Positions 36,936 to 44,702 of a DNA stretch of 64,000 bases are shown here, one piece after another. This DNA is from Arenimonas sp. (lineage in GTDB: Bacteria; Pseudomonadota; Alphaproteobacteria; Rhizobiales; Rhizobiaceae): contig JAIBEK010000062.1 of assembly GCA_019459145.1 (NCBI GenBank), positions 1-64,000 of the forward strand. The letters are read 5' to 3'. The position numbers and the translations under genes are program-made. The notes beneath the pieces are model-generated. The model did not search any database and was not told the origin of the DNA. It saw only the letters and a list, made by a program, of their open reading frames with translations. Within the stretch, counting starts at the first letter, position 1. Each line of letters opens with the position of its first letter.

Positions 36936-37931
36936 ATGTCGACACTCGAGGAAATCGCATCGCGAGCGGGTTGCTCCATGGCCACCGTCAGCCGCGTGCT
37001 CAACCGTAGCGGACCGGTGAGCGATGGCATGGTCCGGCGCGTGCGCAAGGCGGCCTCCGATCTCGGCTATCACCGCATCGAGCGAACCCTGCCGCCGGGA
37101 CGTCGCCGGCCGGTGATCGGCGTACTCATACCCAGCATCACCAATCCCGTCTTCGCCGCCTCGCTGTCCGGCATCCAGAACCGCATGCGGGTGTCCGGCC
37201 ACGGCGTGCTGATCGCCCAGTCCGACTACGATCCGTTACGCGAGGCCGATGCGGTCGACTACCTGCTGGCGGAAAAACCGACCGGCCTTATCCTCACAGT
37301 CTGCGATGCGGTGAAGAGCGAGGCGATATTGCCCGCTTCCCTGCCGCCGACCGTGCTGCTCAACAACCTGCCGACAGCGCGCTTTCCGGCCGCGGTGACC
37401 ACCGACAACCGGCTTGCGGGGCGCGAAATCACCGCGCATCTGATCGAGCATGGCCATCGGCGGATCCTGTTCGTGGCCGGCCGTTTCGAGAGTTCCGACC
37501 GTGCCCGGCTGCGCTATGAGGGCTACCGGGACGCGATGGAGGCGGGCGCACTGCCAATCAACGACGCGCTTCAGGTCTCCTTCACCACCGGCTATGACGA
37601 CCTCGATCTTGCCCAGGCGATATCGCTTCACCGGCCGACCGCAATCATTGCCTCGAACGACCTACTCGCCTTGGGCGTCATCAGCGCCCTTCGCCGCGAG
37701 GGACTGTCTGTTCCCGGCGACGTCTCGGTGGCCGGCTTCGACGGCATTGCCATCGGCCGGCTCGTCGATCCGCCGCTGACGACGATCGAGATGGCCGATG
37801 CCAGCATGGGCGCAACGGCTGCCTCGCTGCTCCTCGACATCGCCGAGAACTCGGCGACGCCCCGCCACCTCACGCTCGGCTACAAGCTGAACGCCGGCGG
37901 AACGGTAAGGCGCATCGAGCAGGCTTGCTGA
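36936..37931 (+). CDS. LacI-family transcriptional regulator
   Basis: A 331-residue repressor-type protein. The N-terminal HTH is intact (TLEEIASRAGCSMATVSRVL) with the hinge after residue 45. The periplasmic-binding-protein-like effector domain follows (VIGVLIPSITNPVFAASLSG, TTDNRLAGREITAHLIEHGH, PTAIIASNDLLALGVISAL, VSVAGFDGIAIGRLVDPPLT). It lies 150 bases after the ABC-GDPD-isomerase operon on the same strand. It may regulate that operon, the convergent Ugp-like operon or both; the ligand is likely a sugar or sugar phosphate. Confidence 0.92.
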   Translation: MSTLEEIASRAGCSMATVSRVLNRSGPVSDGMVRRVRKAASDLGYHRIERTLPPGRRRPVIGVLIPSITNPVFAASLSGIQNRMRVSGHGVLIAQSDYDPLREADAVDYLLAEKPTGLILTVCDAVKSEAILPASLPPTVLLNNLPTARFPAAVTTDNRLAGREITAHLIEHGHRRILFVAGRFESSDRARLRYEGYRDAMEAGALPINDALQVSFTTGYDDLDLAQAISLHRPTAIIASNDLLALGVISALRREGLSVPGDVSVAGFDGIAIGRLVDPPLTTIEMADASMGATAASLLLDIAENSATPRHLTLGYKLNAGGTVRRIEQAC

Positions 37932-38026
37932 TCCGGGTCTTGCGACGATGGGAAACGGTTGAGAAAAGCCATACCGTTGACAAGGGGCAAGTTGCCTCAC
38001 TCGTCTCTGGTAAGGCGATCGGCGTC

Positions 38027-38093
38027 CGGCCCTCTTCTCCCCAGCGGGGAGAAGGTGGCGCGTAGCGCCGGATGAGGGGGCGAAGCCCCTGAC
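38027..38093 (+). repeat. RIME-type palindromic repeat, copy 1
   Basis: Contains the palindrome TTCTCCCCAGCGGGGAGAA followed by GGCGC-GTA-GCGCC and GGATGAGGGGG. This is the typical form of the rhizobial intergenic RIME element. It faces copy 2 at 38175-38229 in inverted orientation. Confidence 0.75.
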
Positions 38094-38174
38094 AATGCGA
38101 CCGGAGCATACCGCGTGCTGCCGCGGACAGCCCACACCAAAGCGCGCTCAAGTCCGACACAGCGACCGTGGAAA

Positions 38175-38229
38175 CGGCCCCCCTCATCTGCCCTTCGGGC
38201 ATCTTCTCCCCGCTGGGGAGAAGAGGAAC
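38175..38229 (-). repeat. RIME-type palindromic repeat, copy 2 (inverted)
   Basis: CCCCTCATCTGCCCTTCGGG followed by CATCTTCTCCCCGCTGGGGAGAAGAGG is the reverse-oriented counterpart of copy 1. Some 80 bases separate the two. The pair lies between convergent genes and could fold into one large structure. The rest of the 426-base gap (37932-38357) shows no gene. Confidence 0.78.
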
Positions 38230-38357
38230 TCCGGGGTCCGCGCCGTCCACTCAGCATCGGCATGATGAAACGCCGCAATGACTTTGTCAGCGGCATGACG
38301 CGCCGCTCAGGCGAGCGACGCGTCCTTATTCGGGTCGTCCGAAACGAAGCGGCAGGC

Positions 38358-39623
38358 TTAGCTGCGCGGCAGCAGGCCTTCGACTTCGGCGGCGGCGTCA
38401 TCAAGCGCTTCCTTCGGCTCGGCCGATTGCTCGACCACGCGCGACAGGTTCTCGACGATCGTCTGGGTAACCTTCACGCCGTTCGAACCCGGGAAGGCGT
38501 ACCAGGGCTGCATCAGCGGCATCTGTTCGAGGCCGGCGCGGAACAGCGGGTTTTCCTTGTAGAAGTTGCCGAGATAGTCCGGCGACTTGGCAGCAAGTTC
38601 GTTGTTCGGCACGTAGCCGGTGCCGGGAACGACGACCGATGCACCGTACGGGCCGGCGGCGAACTTGATGAACTTCCAGGCGGCATCCTGCTTTTCCGCG
38701 TCGCGGGTCAGCATGACGGCGGCGTTGCCGCCGGTCGGAAGCTTGCCGTTGACCGGATCGATCAGCGGGATATGGGCGGTGCGCAGGTCGAACTTGTCGC
38801 CGACATTCTTGATGGTGTTGCGCAGCGCGCCGGTGGTCTGGAAGGCGAAGCCAACCTTGCCGGCGACGAAGGCCTGTTCGCCGGCCTGCTTGGTGAACAC
38901 CGGAAGGCCGCCTTCCTTGACCATGCGGTCGACCAGTTCGAAGGCCTTGACGCCTTCCGGACCGTTGAAGGCAACGCCAGATTCGTCGTCGTTCAGCATC
39001 TTGCCGCCGGCGCCGAACAGCAGGGCCGAGAACATCCAGTCGTCACCCTGCCAGCGGAAGTCGATGCCTTCATTGCCGTCGCCGAGCGCCTTGATCTTCG
39101 ACGACAGCGCGATCACCTCGTCCCAGGTCTTCGGCGGCTGGTCCGGATTGCCACCGACTTTGCGCACGAGATCGGCATTGTAATACATGATCGGGTTGGA
39201 GGTGGCGAAGGCGAGGCCGACCTGCTTGCCCTGGACCTGGGCGAGCTTCAGGATGTTGTCGGAAAAGCCCTGTTCGGCCATGTTGCCGTCCCTGGCCATG
39301 AACGGGCCGAGGTCGACCAGGATGTCGCGCTCGTTGACCATGCGCAGGCGGTTGAGGCCGATGAAGGTGACGTCAGGCATTTCGGTCGTGCCGGCCTGGC
39401 GCATGATGGTCTGGATGCCGGCTTCATAGGTATCCGAAGGATTGGCGAAGGTGATCTTGATGTCCGGATTTTCTTCCATGAACTTCTTCGAGATCGTGTC
39501 CATCACGTCCTTGAAGAAGCCGGGCATCGGATAGTGCACGTTGAGCGTGGTCTCGGCATGGGCCGGGAAGCTGACGGCAAGCGTCACTGCTGCCGCAGCG
39601 AGCGCCTTCTTGAGGTAGGTCAT
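38358..39623 (-). CDS. UgpB-like extracellular solute-binding protein
   Basis: The ATG at 39623 (MTYLKKALAAAAVTLAVSFP) starts a Sec signal peptide ending PAHAET; the track start at 40208 lies within the permease. The 421-residue protein is a family-1 solute-binding protein. NPIMYYNADLVRKVGGNPDQ followed by PPKTWDEV closely echoes UgpB, and its length is near UgpB's. It is the last gene of a leftward operon with two permeases, a UgpC-like ATPase and a phosphoesterase. Likely ligand: glycerol-3-phosphate or a glycerophosphodiester; other sugars are possible. Confidence 0.9.
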   Translation of the reverse strand: MTYLKKALAAAAVTLAVSFPAHAETTLNVHYPMPGFFKDVMDTISKKFMEENPDIKITFANPSDTYEAGIQTIMRQAGTTEMPDVTFIGLNRLRMVNERDILVDLGPFMARDGNMAEQGFSDNILKLAQVQGKQVGLAFATSNPIMYYNADLVRKVGGNPDQPPKTWDEVIALSSKIKALGDGNEGIDFRWQGDDWMFSALLFGAGGKMLNDDESGVAFNGPEGVKAFELVDRMVKEGGLPVFTKQAGEQAFVAGKVGFAFQTTGALRNTIKNVGDKFDLRTAHIPLIDPVNGKLPTGGNAAVMLTRDAEKQDAAWKFIKFAAGPYGASVVVPGTGYVPNNELAAKSPDYLGNFYKENPLFRAGLEQMPLMQPWYAFPGSNGVKVTQTIVENLSRVVEQSAEPKEALDDAAAEVEGLLPRS

Positions 39624-39649
39624 CGCAGGTCTCCTTGGGTTGCGACCGA

Positions 39650-40489
39650 TCAGCCTTTCAGACCGGTCATGGTGATACCCTCGACGAAGCGCTTCTGCGC
39701 GAGCAGGAAGGCGAGCACGAGGGGAAGGGTGATGATGAGGGTGGCCGCCATCAGCGCGCCGTAGTCGTCGCCGGCTTCGGCTGCGCGGAAGTAGAGAAGG
39801 CCGAGCGGCGGCGTGGCGTAGTTCTGGTTTGTGACGACGATCAGCGGCCAGAACAGGTCGTTCCAGTGGGCGACGACCGAGAAGATCGAAAAGGCGGTGA
39901 TCGCCGGCCAGGCATTGGGCACCACGACGCGCGCCACGATGCCGGCCTCGGACATGCCGTCGAGCCGGGCCGCATGGATCAGGTCGTCGGGAATGCCGCG
40001 GAAGAACTGCAGGAACAGGAAGATGGCAAAAACCGAGATCGAGAACGGCGCGACCAGGGCGAAATAACTGTTGAGCACCGACAGCCGATCGAAGGCGACA
40101 TAGAGCGGCAGCGCGGTTGCATGGATCGGCACCAGAAGGCCGAGCATGACCAGCGCCATCATCAGGCGTGCCGCACGGAACGACAGCTTGGCCATGGCAT
40201 AGGCGCAAGGGATCGCCACCAGGATCTGCACCACGAGGATCAGCGCACAGACGATGACGCCGTTCATCAGCAGCCCGCCCATCGACACCCGGCCGAAGGC
40301 CTTGGCGAAGTTCTCCGCATAGGACCAGGTCTGCGGGATCAGGTTCAGCGAGGAGGAGAAGATCTCGCTCTGCGCCTTGCCGGCGGTCGAGATCATGAAG
40401 ATGTAGGGCGCGAGGAACACGATGGCGCCGAGCGAGAGGAGGGCGAGGCGGAGCACGCGGCCGGGCGCGAAGCGGTCGGTCATCATCAT
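39650..40489 (-). CDS. ABC permease, UgpE/MalG-like
   Basis: The ATG at 40489 overlaps the stop of the upstream permease by four bases and begins MMMTDRFAPGRVLRLALLSL, giving 279 residues. Six hydrophobic helices are visible. The EAA loop is IPDDLIHAARLDGMSEAGIV and the C-terminus KRFVEGITMTGLKG is diagnostic of MalG/UgpE proteins. Part of the inner-membrane channel. Confidence 0.92.
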   Translation of the reverse strand: MMMTDRFAPGRVLRLALLSLGAIVFLAPYIFMISTAGKAQSEIFSSSLNLIPQTWSYAENFAKAFGRVSMGGLLMNGVIVCALILVVQILVAIPCAYAMAKLSFRAARLMMALVMLGLLVPIHATALPLYVAFDRLSVLNSYFALVAPFSISVFAIFLFLQFFRGIPDDLIHAARLDGMSEAGIVARVVVPNAWPAITAFSIFSVVAHWNDLFWPLIVVTNQNYATPPLGLLYFRAAEAGDDYGALMAATLIITLPLVLAFLLAQKRFVEGITMTGLKG

Positions 40490-41421
40490 GCGTAGTGCAC
40501 CTTCCGGTCCATGACGCGGTATTGGAGGAACATCAGGGAGACGAGGATCGCCAGGAAGATGACGGTCATGGCCGAGGCATAGCCGACCTTGAGGAAGACA
40601 AAACCTTCCTGGTAGATGGTGAAGAGCAGCACCTCGGAGGCCTTGTTGGGGCCGCCCTCGGTCAGCGTCTTCACCGTCTCGAACACCTTGACCGAGTTGA
40701 TGATGCTGATGGTGGTGACGAACAGCGTGGTCGGCCCGAGCATCGGCCAGGTGACGAGGCGGAAACGGGAGAGCGCCGAGCGCGCGCCGTCGACTTCGGC
40801 TGCCTGGTAGAGCTCGCGCGGGATGGCCGAGAGGCCGGCGAGGAAGAGCACCATGTTGAAGCCGGTCGCCTGCCAGATGCCGATGATCGACAGGCTGGTC
40901 ATGACCGTGCTCGATGCGCCGAGCCAGTTGGGTCCGTCGATGCCGATCATCGCCAGCGCTGCATTGACCGGACCGATGGTCGGGTGGAAGAGATATTGCC
41001 ACACCGTCGCCATGGCGACCAGCAGCGAAGCGACCGGCAGGAAGTAGGCGGTGCGGAACAGGCTCTTGCCCCAGCCTTCGGATTCGATCAGCAGGGCGAT
41101 GCCCAGCCCGAGCGCCATCGACACCGGCGCGACGATCGCCGCATAGACGGTGGTGTTCCACAGCGACTTCTTGAATGTGCGATCCTTCAGGAGGTCGGCA
41201 TAATTCTCGAAGCCGACGAAATTGAAGCTGCCGTAGCCGAGCTCGAAATCGGTGAAGCCGAGAAAGATCACCGCGATGGTCGGCAGGATGATGAAGAGGA
41301 AAAGCAGCAGCAGGGCCGGAGCGGAAAGCAGGATGGCGATGCGGGCTTCGCGGCGCCTCGCCGCTTCGGCGGCGGAGCGGACGGGCGATGTCCGGCCGGC
41401 GTCGAGGACAAGACTAGCCAT
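40486..41421 (-). CDS. ABC permease, UgpA/MalF-like
   Basis: A 311-residue permease with a cytoplasmic N-terminus, six helices, a periplasmic segment FVGFENYADLLKDRTFKKSL and an EAA loop IPRELYQAAEVDGARSALSR. It overlaps the downstream permease by 4 bases and the upstream ATPase by 8, so the whole set is translationally coupled. It forms the channel with the UgpE-like subunit. Confidence 0.92.
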   Translation of the reverse strand: MASLVLDAGRTSPVRSAAEAARRREARIAILLSAPALLLLFLFIILPTIAVIFLGFTDFELGYGSFNFVGFENYADLLKDRTFKKSLWNTTVYAAIVAPVSMALGLGIALLIESEGWGKSLFRTAYFLPVASLLVAMATVWQYLFHPTIGPVNAALAMIGIDGPNWLGASSTVMTSLSIIGIWQATGFNMVLFLAGLSAIPRELYQAAEVDGARSALSRFRLVTWPMLGPTTLFVTTISIINSVKVFETVKTLTEGGPNKASEVLLFTIYQEGFVFLKVGYASAMTVIFLAILVSLMFLQYRVMDRKVHYA

Positions 41422-42583
41422 GCAGGACCTCCGACCGTTCGGAAGAGACCATGGCGACGGTGGCCGAGAGCCGCTCGCCGTTTTCGTCGAACAGCAGAAT
41501 GGTGGCAGGATCGAGTTTCACATCGATGCGCTGGCCGGCGGCAAGGCCGATCGCCTCGGCGGGCGCGATTTTGGCCACGACAATGCCGTCCATGGCCGCC
41601 AGCCGGGTGAAGACCACCACTTCGGAGCCGAGGAACTCCAGCCGTTCGATGCTGGCCGGTAGGCTTCCTTCACCGGAGGGCGCAAGCGCCACGAATTCCG
41701 GACGAAAGGCGACCGTCACCGGCGCACCGGACTTGAGGTGGAGACGGGTCGCGAGGCGGACGTCGCCAGCCTGAACGAGGCCCTTGTCGTCCACCACGGT
41801 CGACAGGACATTGATGCGCGGTTGGCCGAGGAACTTGGCGACTTCGAGATGGACCGGATCGTCATAGATCCGGCGCGGGCTGTCGAGCTGCAGCAAGCGT
41901 CCGCCGATCATCACCGCGACGCGGTCGGCCATGGACAGTGCCTCCGACTGGTCATGCGTGACGTAAAGCGTCGGCACGCCGGCCTTGCGGTGCAGTTCGA
42001 CGATCTCGCCGCGCGCATGGACGCGCAGGTTGGCGTCGAGGTTCGACAGCGGCTCGTCCATCAGGAACACGCTCGGATGGCGTACCATGGCGCGAGCAAG
42101 CGCCACGCGCTGGCGCTGGCCGCCCGACATCTGCCCGGGCTTGCGGTCGAGCAGGTGGTCGATCTTCAGCGAGGTTGCCATGTCCTGCACCTGGCGCTGG
42201 ATATCGGCGCGGATCTGCCGCTGGCCCGACAGCATGCCGCCAATCAACGGCAGACGCCCGGCCGTCGACAGGCGGCGCATGGCGAGCGGCACGGCAATGT
42301 TCTGGCCGGCCGTCAGATGCGGGTAGAGCGCGTAGGACTGGAACACCATGGCGATGTTGCGATCGCCCGCCGCCCTTGCCGACACATCCTCGCCACCGAT
42401 GACGATTTCGCCGCGATCGGCATGGTCGAGGCCGGCGACGATGCGTAAAAGCGTGCTCTTGCCGCAGCCGGACGGCCCGACCAGCGCAATGAACTCGCCC
42501 GCCTCGGCTTCTAAGCTGACGCCCTTCAGGATGCTGTTGCCGCCATAGGACTTGTTGATGTCGCGAAGGCTGAACGCGCTCAT
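41414..42583 (-). CDS. UgpC/MalK-like ABC ATPase
   Basis: A 389-residue MalK-type ATPase: Walker A GPSGCGKST, Q-loop FQSYALYPHLT, signature MSGGQRQR, Walker B VFLMDEPLSNLD, switch VTHDQ and a C-terminal TOBE regulatory domain. An insertion of about 20 residues after PLAMRRLSTAGRL, before the signature helix region, is longer than in MalK. It overlaps the phosphoesterase stop upstream by four bases. It energises the UgpAE-like channel. Confidence 0.92.
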   Translation of the reverse strand: MSAFSLRDINKSYGGNSILKGVSLEAEAGEFIALVGPSGCGKSTLLRIVAGLDHADRGEIVIGGEDVSARAAGDRNIAMVFQSYALYPHLTAGQNIAVPLAMRRLSTAGRLPLIGGMLSGQRQIRADIQRQVQDMATSLKIDHLLDRKPGQMSGGQRQRVALARAMVRHPSVFLMDEPLSNLDANLRVHARGEIVELHRKAGVPTLYVTHDQSEALSMADRVAVMIGGRLLQLDSPRRIYDDPVHLEVAKFLGQPRINVLSTVVDDKGLVQAGDVRLATRLHLKSGAPVTVAFRPEFVALAPSGEGSLPASIERLEFLGSEVVVFTRLAAMDGIVVAKIAPAEAIGLAAGQRIDVKLDPATILLFDENGERLSATVAMVSSERSEVLHG

Positions 42584-43416
42584 TCGGCTGCCTCCCCCGG
42601 AGCCGCCGCCGTGGCGCGCGGATAGACCTCGTCGATCACCTCGTCGAGCACATGGGCGATCATGCTAGGAACCGCGACGATCACGCTGGTCACGTCGTCG
42701 CCGAGATGATGGATCACGCCACCGACGAGACGCTCGCCCGGCATTTCCCGTTCCAGCTTGTCGATGATGAAGGAGGTCGGCGGCGCCCAGAGGAGCTGCG
42801 TGTCGCCAAGCGCGCCCTGCCAGCTCCAGTGCAGATGACCGCTGGCATAGAGTGCCACGTCATGCGCGGCGATGAGATCGAACAGGCGCTGGCGTGCCGC
42901 GGGGGCCGCACCCCAATAGCCGGTATCGCCCTCGGCCGGATCGTCGACGAACAGCGGCTTGTGGGCGAAGATCGCCACGCGCCGGCCCTCGCGGCCTTCC
43001 AGCATCTCGACGAGCCAGTCGAACTGCGCCTGTTCCTCCGCATGGCCCGAACCGACGAGCAGGCTGTTGAGCCCGATGATCCGCCAATTGCCGATGTCCT
43101 TGGCGAAGCGATCCGGCCCGGCCAGCCGGCGCCAGCGTTCGAGCCGGGCATCGTCGATCGGCTGGTGCGAACCGGGCATATGGCCGACATCGTGATTGCC
43201 GGGAACGACGAGCACGGGCACATCGAGTTCGCCGAGCAGCGCCATGGAGAAGACGATGTCATCCTCCTGGTCGGCGCCGTCGATGGTGAGGTCTCCGGTA
43301 TGCACGACGAGATCCGGCTTGACCTCCTCGATCCAGCGGCGAATGGGCTCCCAGTTGCCGTTGAAGTGTGGCTTGGACGGACTGAAATGCGTGTCGCTGA
43401 TCTGGACGATTTTCAT
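42580..43416 (-). CDS. Calcineurin-like metallophosphoesterase, GpdQ/CpdA type
   Basis: A 278-residue two-metal phosphoesterase and first gene of the leftward Ugp-like operon. The metal-ligand blocks are intact: QISDTHF, VVHTGDLTIDG, VPGNHD, IFAHKPLF and SGHLHWSW. There is no signal peptide, so it acts in the cytoplasm. The family includes cAMP phosphodiesterase CpdA and glycerophosphodiesterase GpdQ. Being co-translated with an Ugp-like importer, it more likely hydrolyses an imported glycerophosphodiester, in the role UgpQ plays in E. coli. The exact substrate is unproven. Confidence 0.88.
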   Translation of the reverse strand: MKIVQISDTHFSPSKPHFNGNWEPIRRWIEEVKPDLVVHTGDLTIDGADQEDDIVFSMALLGELDVPVLVVPGNHDVGHMPGSHQPIDDARLERWRRLAGPDRFAKDIGNWRIIGLNSLLVGSGHAEEQAQFDWLVEMLEGREGRRVAIFAHKPLFVDDPAEGDTGYWGAAPAARQRLFDLIAAHDVALYASGHLHWSWQGALGDTQLLWAPPTSFIIDKLEREMPGERLVGGVIHHLGDDVTSVIVAVPSMIAHVLDEVIDEVYPRATAAAPGEAAE

Positions 43417-43765
43417 GGGGCTGACACCTTGTCGACGCGGGATTGCAGCCGGATCTGGAGCGAAGCCGGCACGCTCGGCGATGTCTTTAGGGGCTCAGCG
43501 TGTCAGCCGCTTGAGAGGCGTTTCAGTGTTTTTCCAATATCGTCATCGAAATTTCACAAGGTCCTGCCCGGCGTCACCCGCCGCAGGAACACTTGTCATC
43601 CTTCACAAACATGATAATTCCGTTCAGGATAATCGGACACGGGTGTCCTGAGCGCCAACCAGTCCGCCGGGTGATCATTGAAGGTACAATCCTCCGGACG
43701 AGCCGAGCCCGTGCATCGCTCCCGGGGCATGCCCTGTATCTCGTAAGGCGGAGACCATATCCGAA
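43417..43765. other. Divergent intergenic region, phosphoesterase operon versus AraC regulator
   Basis: These 349 bases must hold the promoter of the leftward Ugp-like operon and that of the AraC gene. I see no clear sigma-70 promoter. GATAATTCC and GATAATCGG (43613 and 43628) recur 15 bases apart, but this is weak. No gene is visible. Confidence 0.45.
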
Positions 43766-44659
43766 GTGACCTATCAACACTCGATGACGTGCCGGACCGA
43801 TGGAATCCAGCCCCTGGCTCCGGCCAAATGGCTTGGACTGGAGGGGCTTGTCGGCGTGTTCTGGGACGCGGAGGCACAAGCCGGGGCCAACGCGTATTAC
43901 CTCTCGCCCGACCCGCGCATCGTGATCTTCTTCAACGAGGTTTCGCCGCATATCCGGATGTCGAATCGGGAGAGCGGCTTCGGCCAGCATGATCGACCGA
44001 TGACCCGCGCGCTTTACGTGCCGGCCGGGGTTCCGCTGTGGACGCGATTTACCAGCCCGCATCGCTTCTCGCATCTCGACCTGCATCTGCACAGCGACCG
44101 CCTGCTGCGCTTCCTGACGCCTTCGGTGGGCGGTTCGGTGGCCCGCTCGGTTGCCCGCCGTCCCGTGGAGATCGAGGATGTCGGGCCCATCGCCACACTG
44201 GCGAGCCTCGTCGTCGAGGAAGTTTCGAAACCGAGGCGACATCCGGTCTACGCCGAAAGCCTGGTCGGCAGCATTGTTACCGGTTTGCTGGATATTCCCC
44301 TTGACGAAGGAGAAGCCGCCAATGGCAGGCTGACCCAGGCGCAGATGAACAAGCTGGTGTCATGCGTCAACGCTAACCTGGATCGACGCATGACGGTCGC
44401 CGAAATGGCAGAGGTCGTCGGCCTCTCGGAAAGCTGGTTTTCCACCGTCTTCCGGCAGACGACGGGTAAGACGCCGCTACAATGGCAACTCGGCAGGCGC
44501 GTCGAGGCGGCGCAGGCGCTGCTGGTCAAAGGCGACCTCAGCCTCGTCGACATCGCGGCCCAACTCGGCTTTTGCGACCAGGCCCACCTGACCAAGGTGT
44601 TCCGCCAGGTCGTCGGCCAGACCCCCGCCACCTGGCGTCGCGCGCAAGCGACGGCGTGA
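43766..44659 (+). CDS. AraC-family transcriptional regulator
   Basis: A 297-residue regulator from a GTG at 43766 (an ATG at 43781 is an alternative). The N-terminal 190 residues form an unassigned sensor domain. The C-terminal AraC double HTH is clear: MTVAEMAEVVGLSESWFSTV then LSLVDIAAQLGFCDQAHLTK and VVGQTPATWRR. It is convergent with a TonB siderophore receptor gene and near the siderophore operon. AraC proteins of this layout often activate their siderophore receptor, so an iron-uptake role is likely but unproven. Confidence 0.9.
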   Translation: MTYQHSMTCRTDGIQPLAPAKWLGLEGLVGVFWDAEAQAGANAYYLSPDPRIVIFFNEVSPHIRMSNRESGFGQHDRPMTRALYVPAGVPLWTRFTSPHRFSHLDLHLHSDRLLRFLTPSVGGSVARSVARRPVEIEDVGPIATLASLVVEEVSKPRRHPVYAESLVGSIVTGLLDIPLDEGEAANGRLTQAQMNKLVSCVNANLDRRMTVAEMAEVVGLSESWFSTVFRQTTGKTPLQWQLGRRVEAAQALLVKGDLSLVDIAAQLGFCDQAHLTKVFRQVVGQTPATWRRAQATA

Positions 44660-44696
44660 AAAACAAGGTCCCGCCCGAAACCATTCGGGCGGGACC
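44657..44696 (-). terminator. Rho-independent terminator of the TonB receptor gene
   Basis: Perfect 13-bp arms GGTCCCGCCCGAA and TTCGGGCGGGACC with an ACCA loop. Read leftward the stem is followed by TTGTTTTTCAC, so it terminates the receptor transcript, and the stem may also stop the convergent AraC transcript. Confidence 0.8.
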
Positions 44697-44702
44697 GACC
44701 GC

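Noticed and set aside
43613-43636. GATAAT direct repeats 15 bp apart as an AraC operator
   Set aside because: Only six bases repeat and the spacing is not near a multiple of the helical turn in the AraC pattern.
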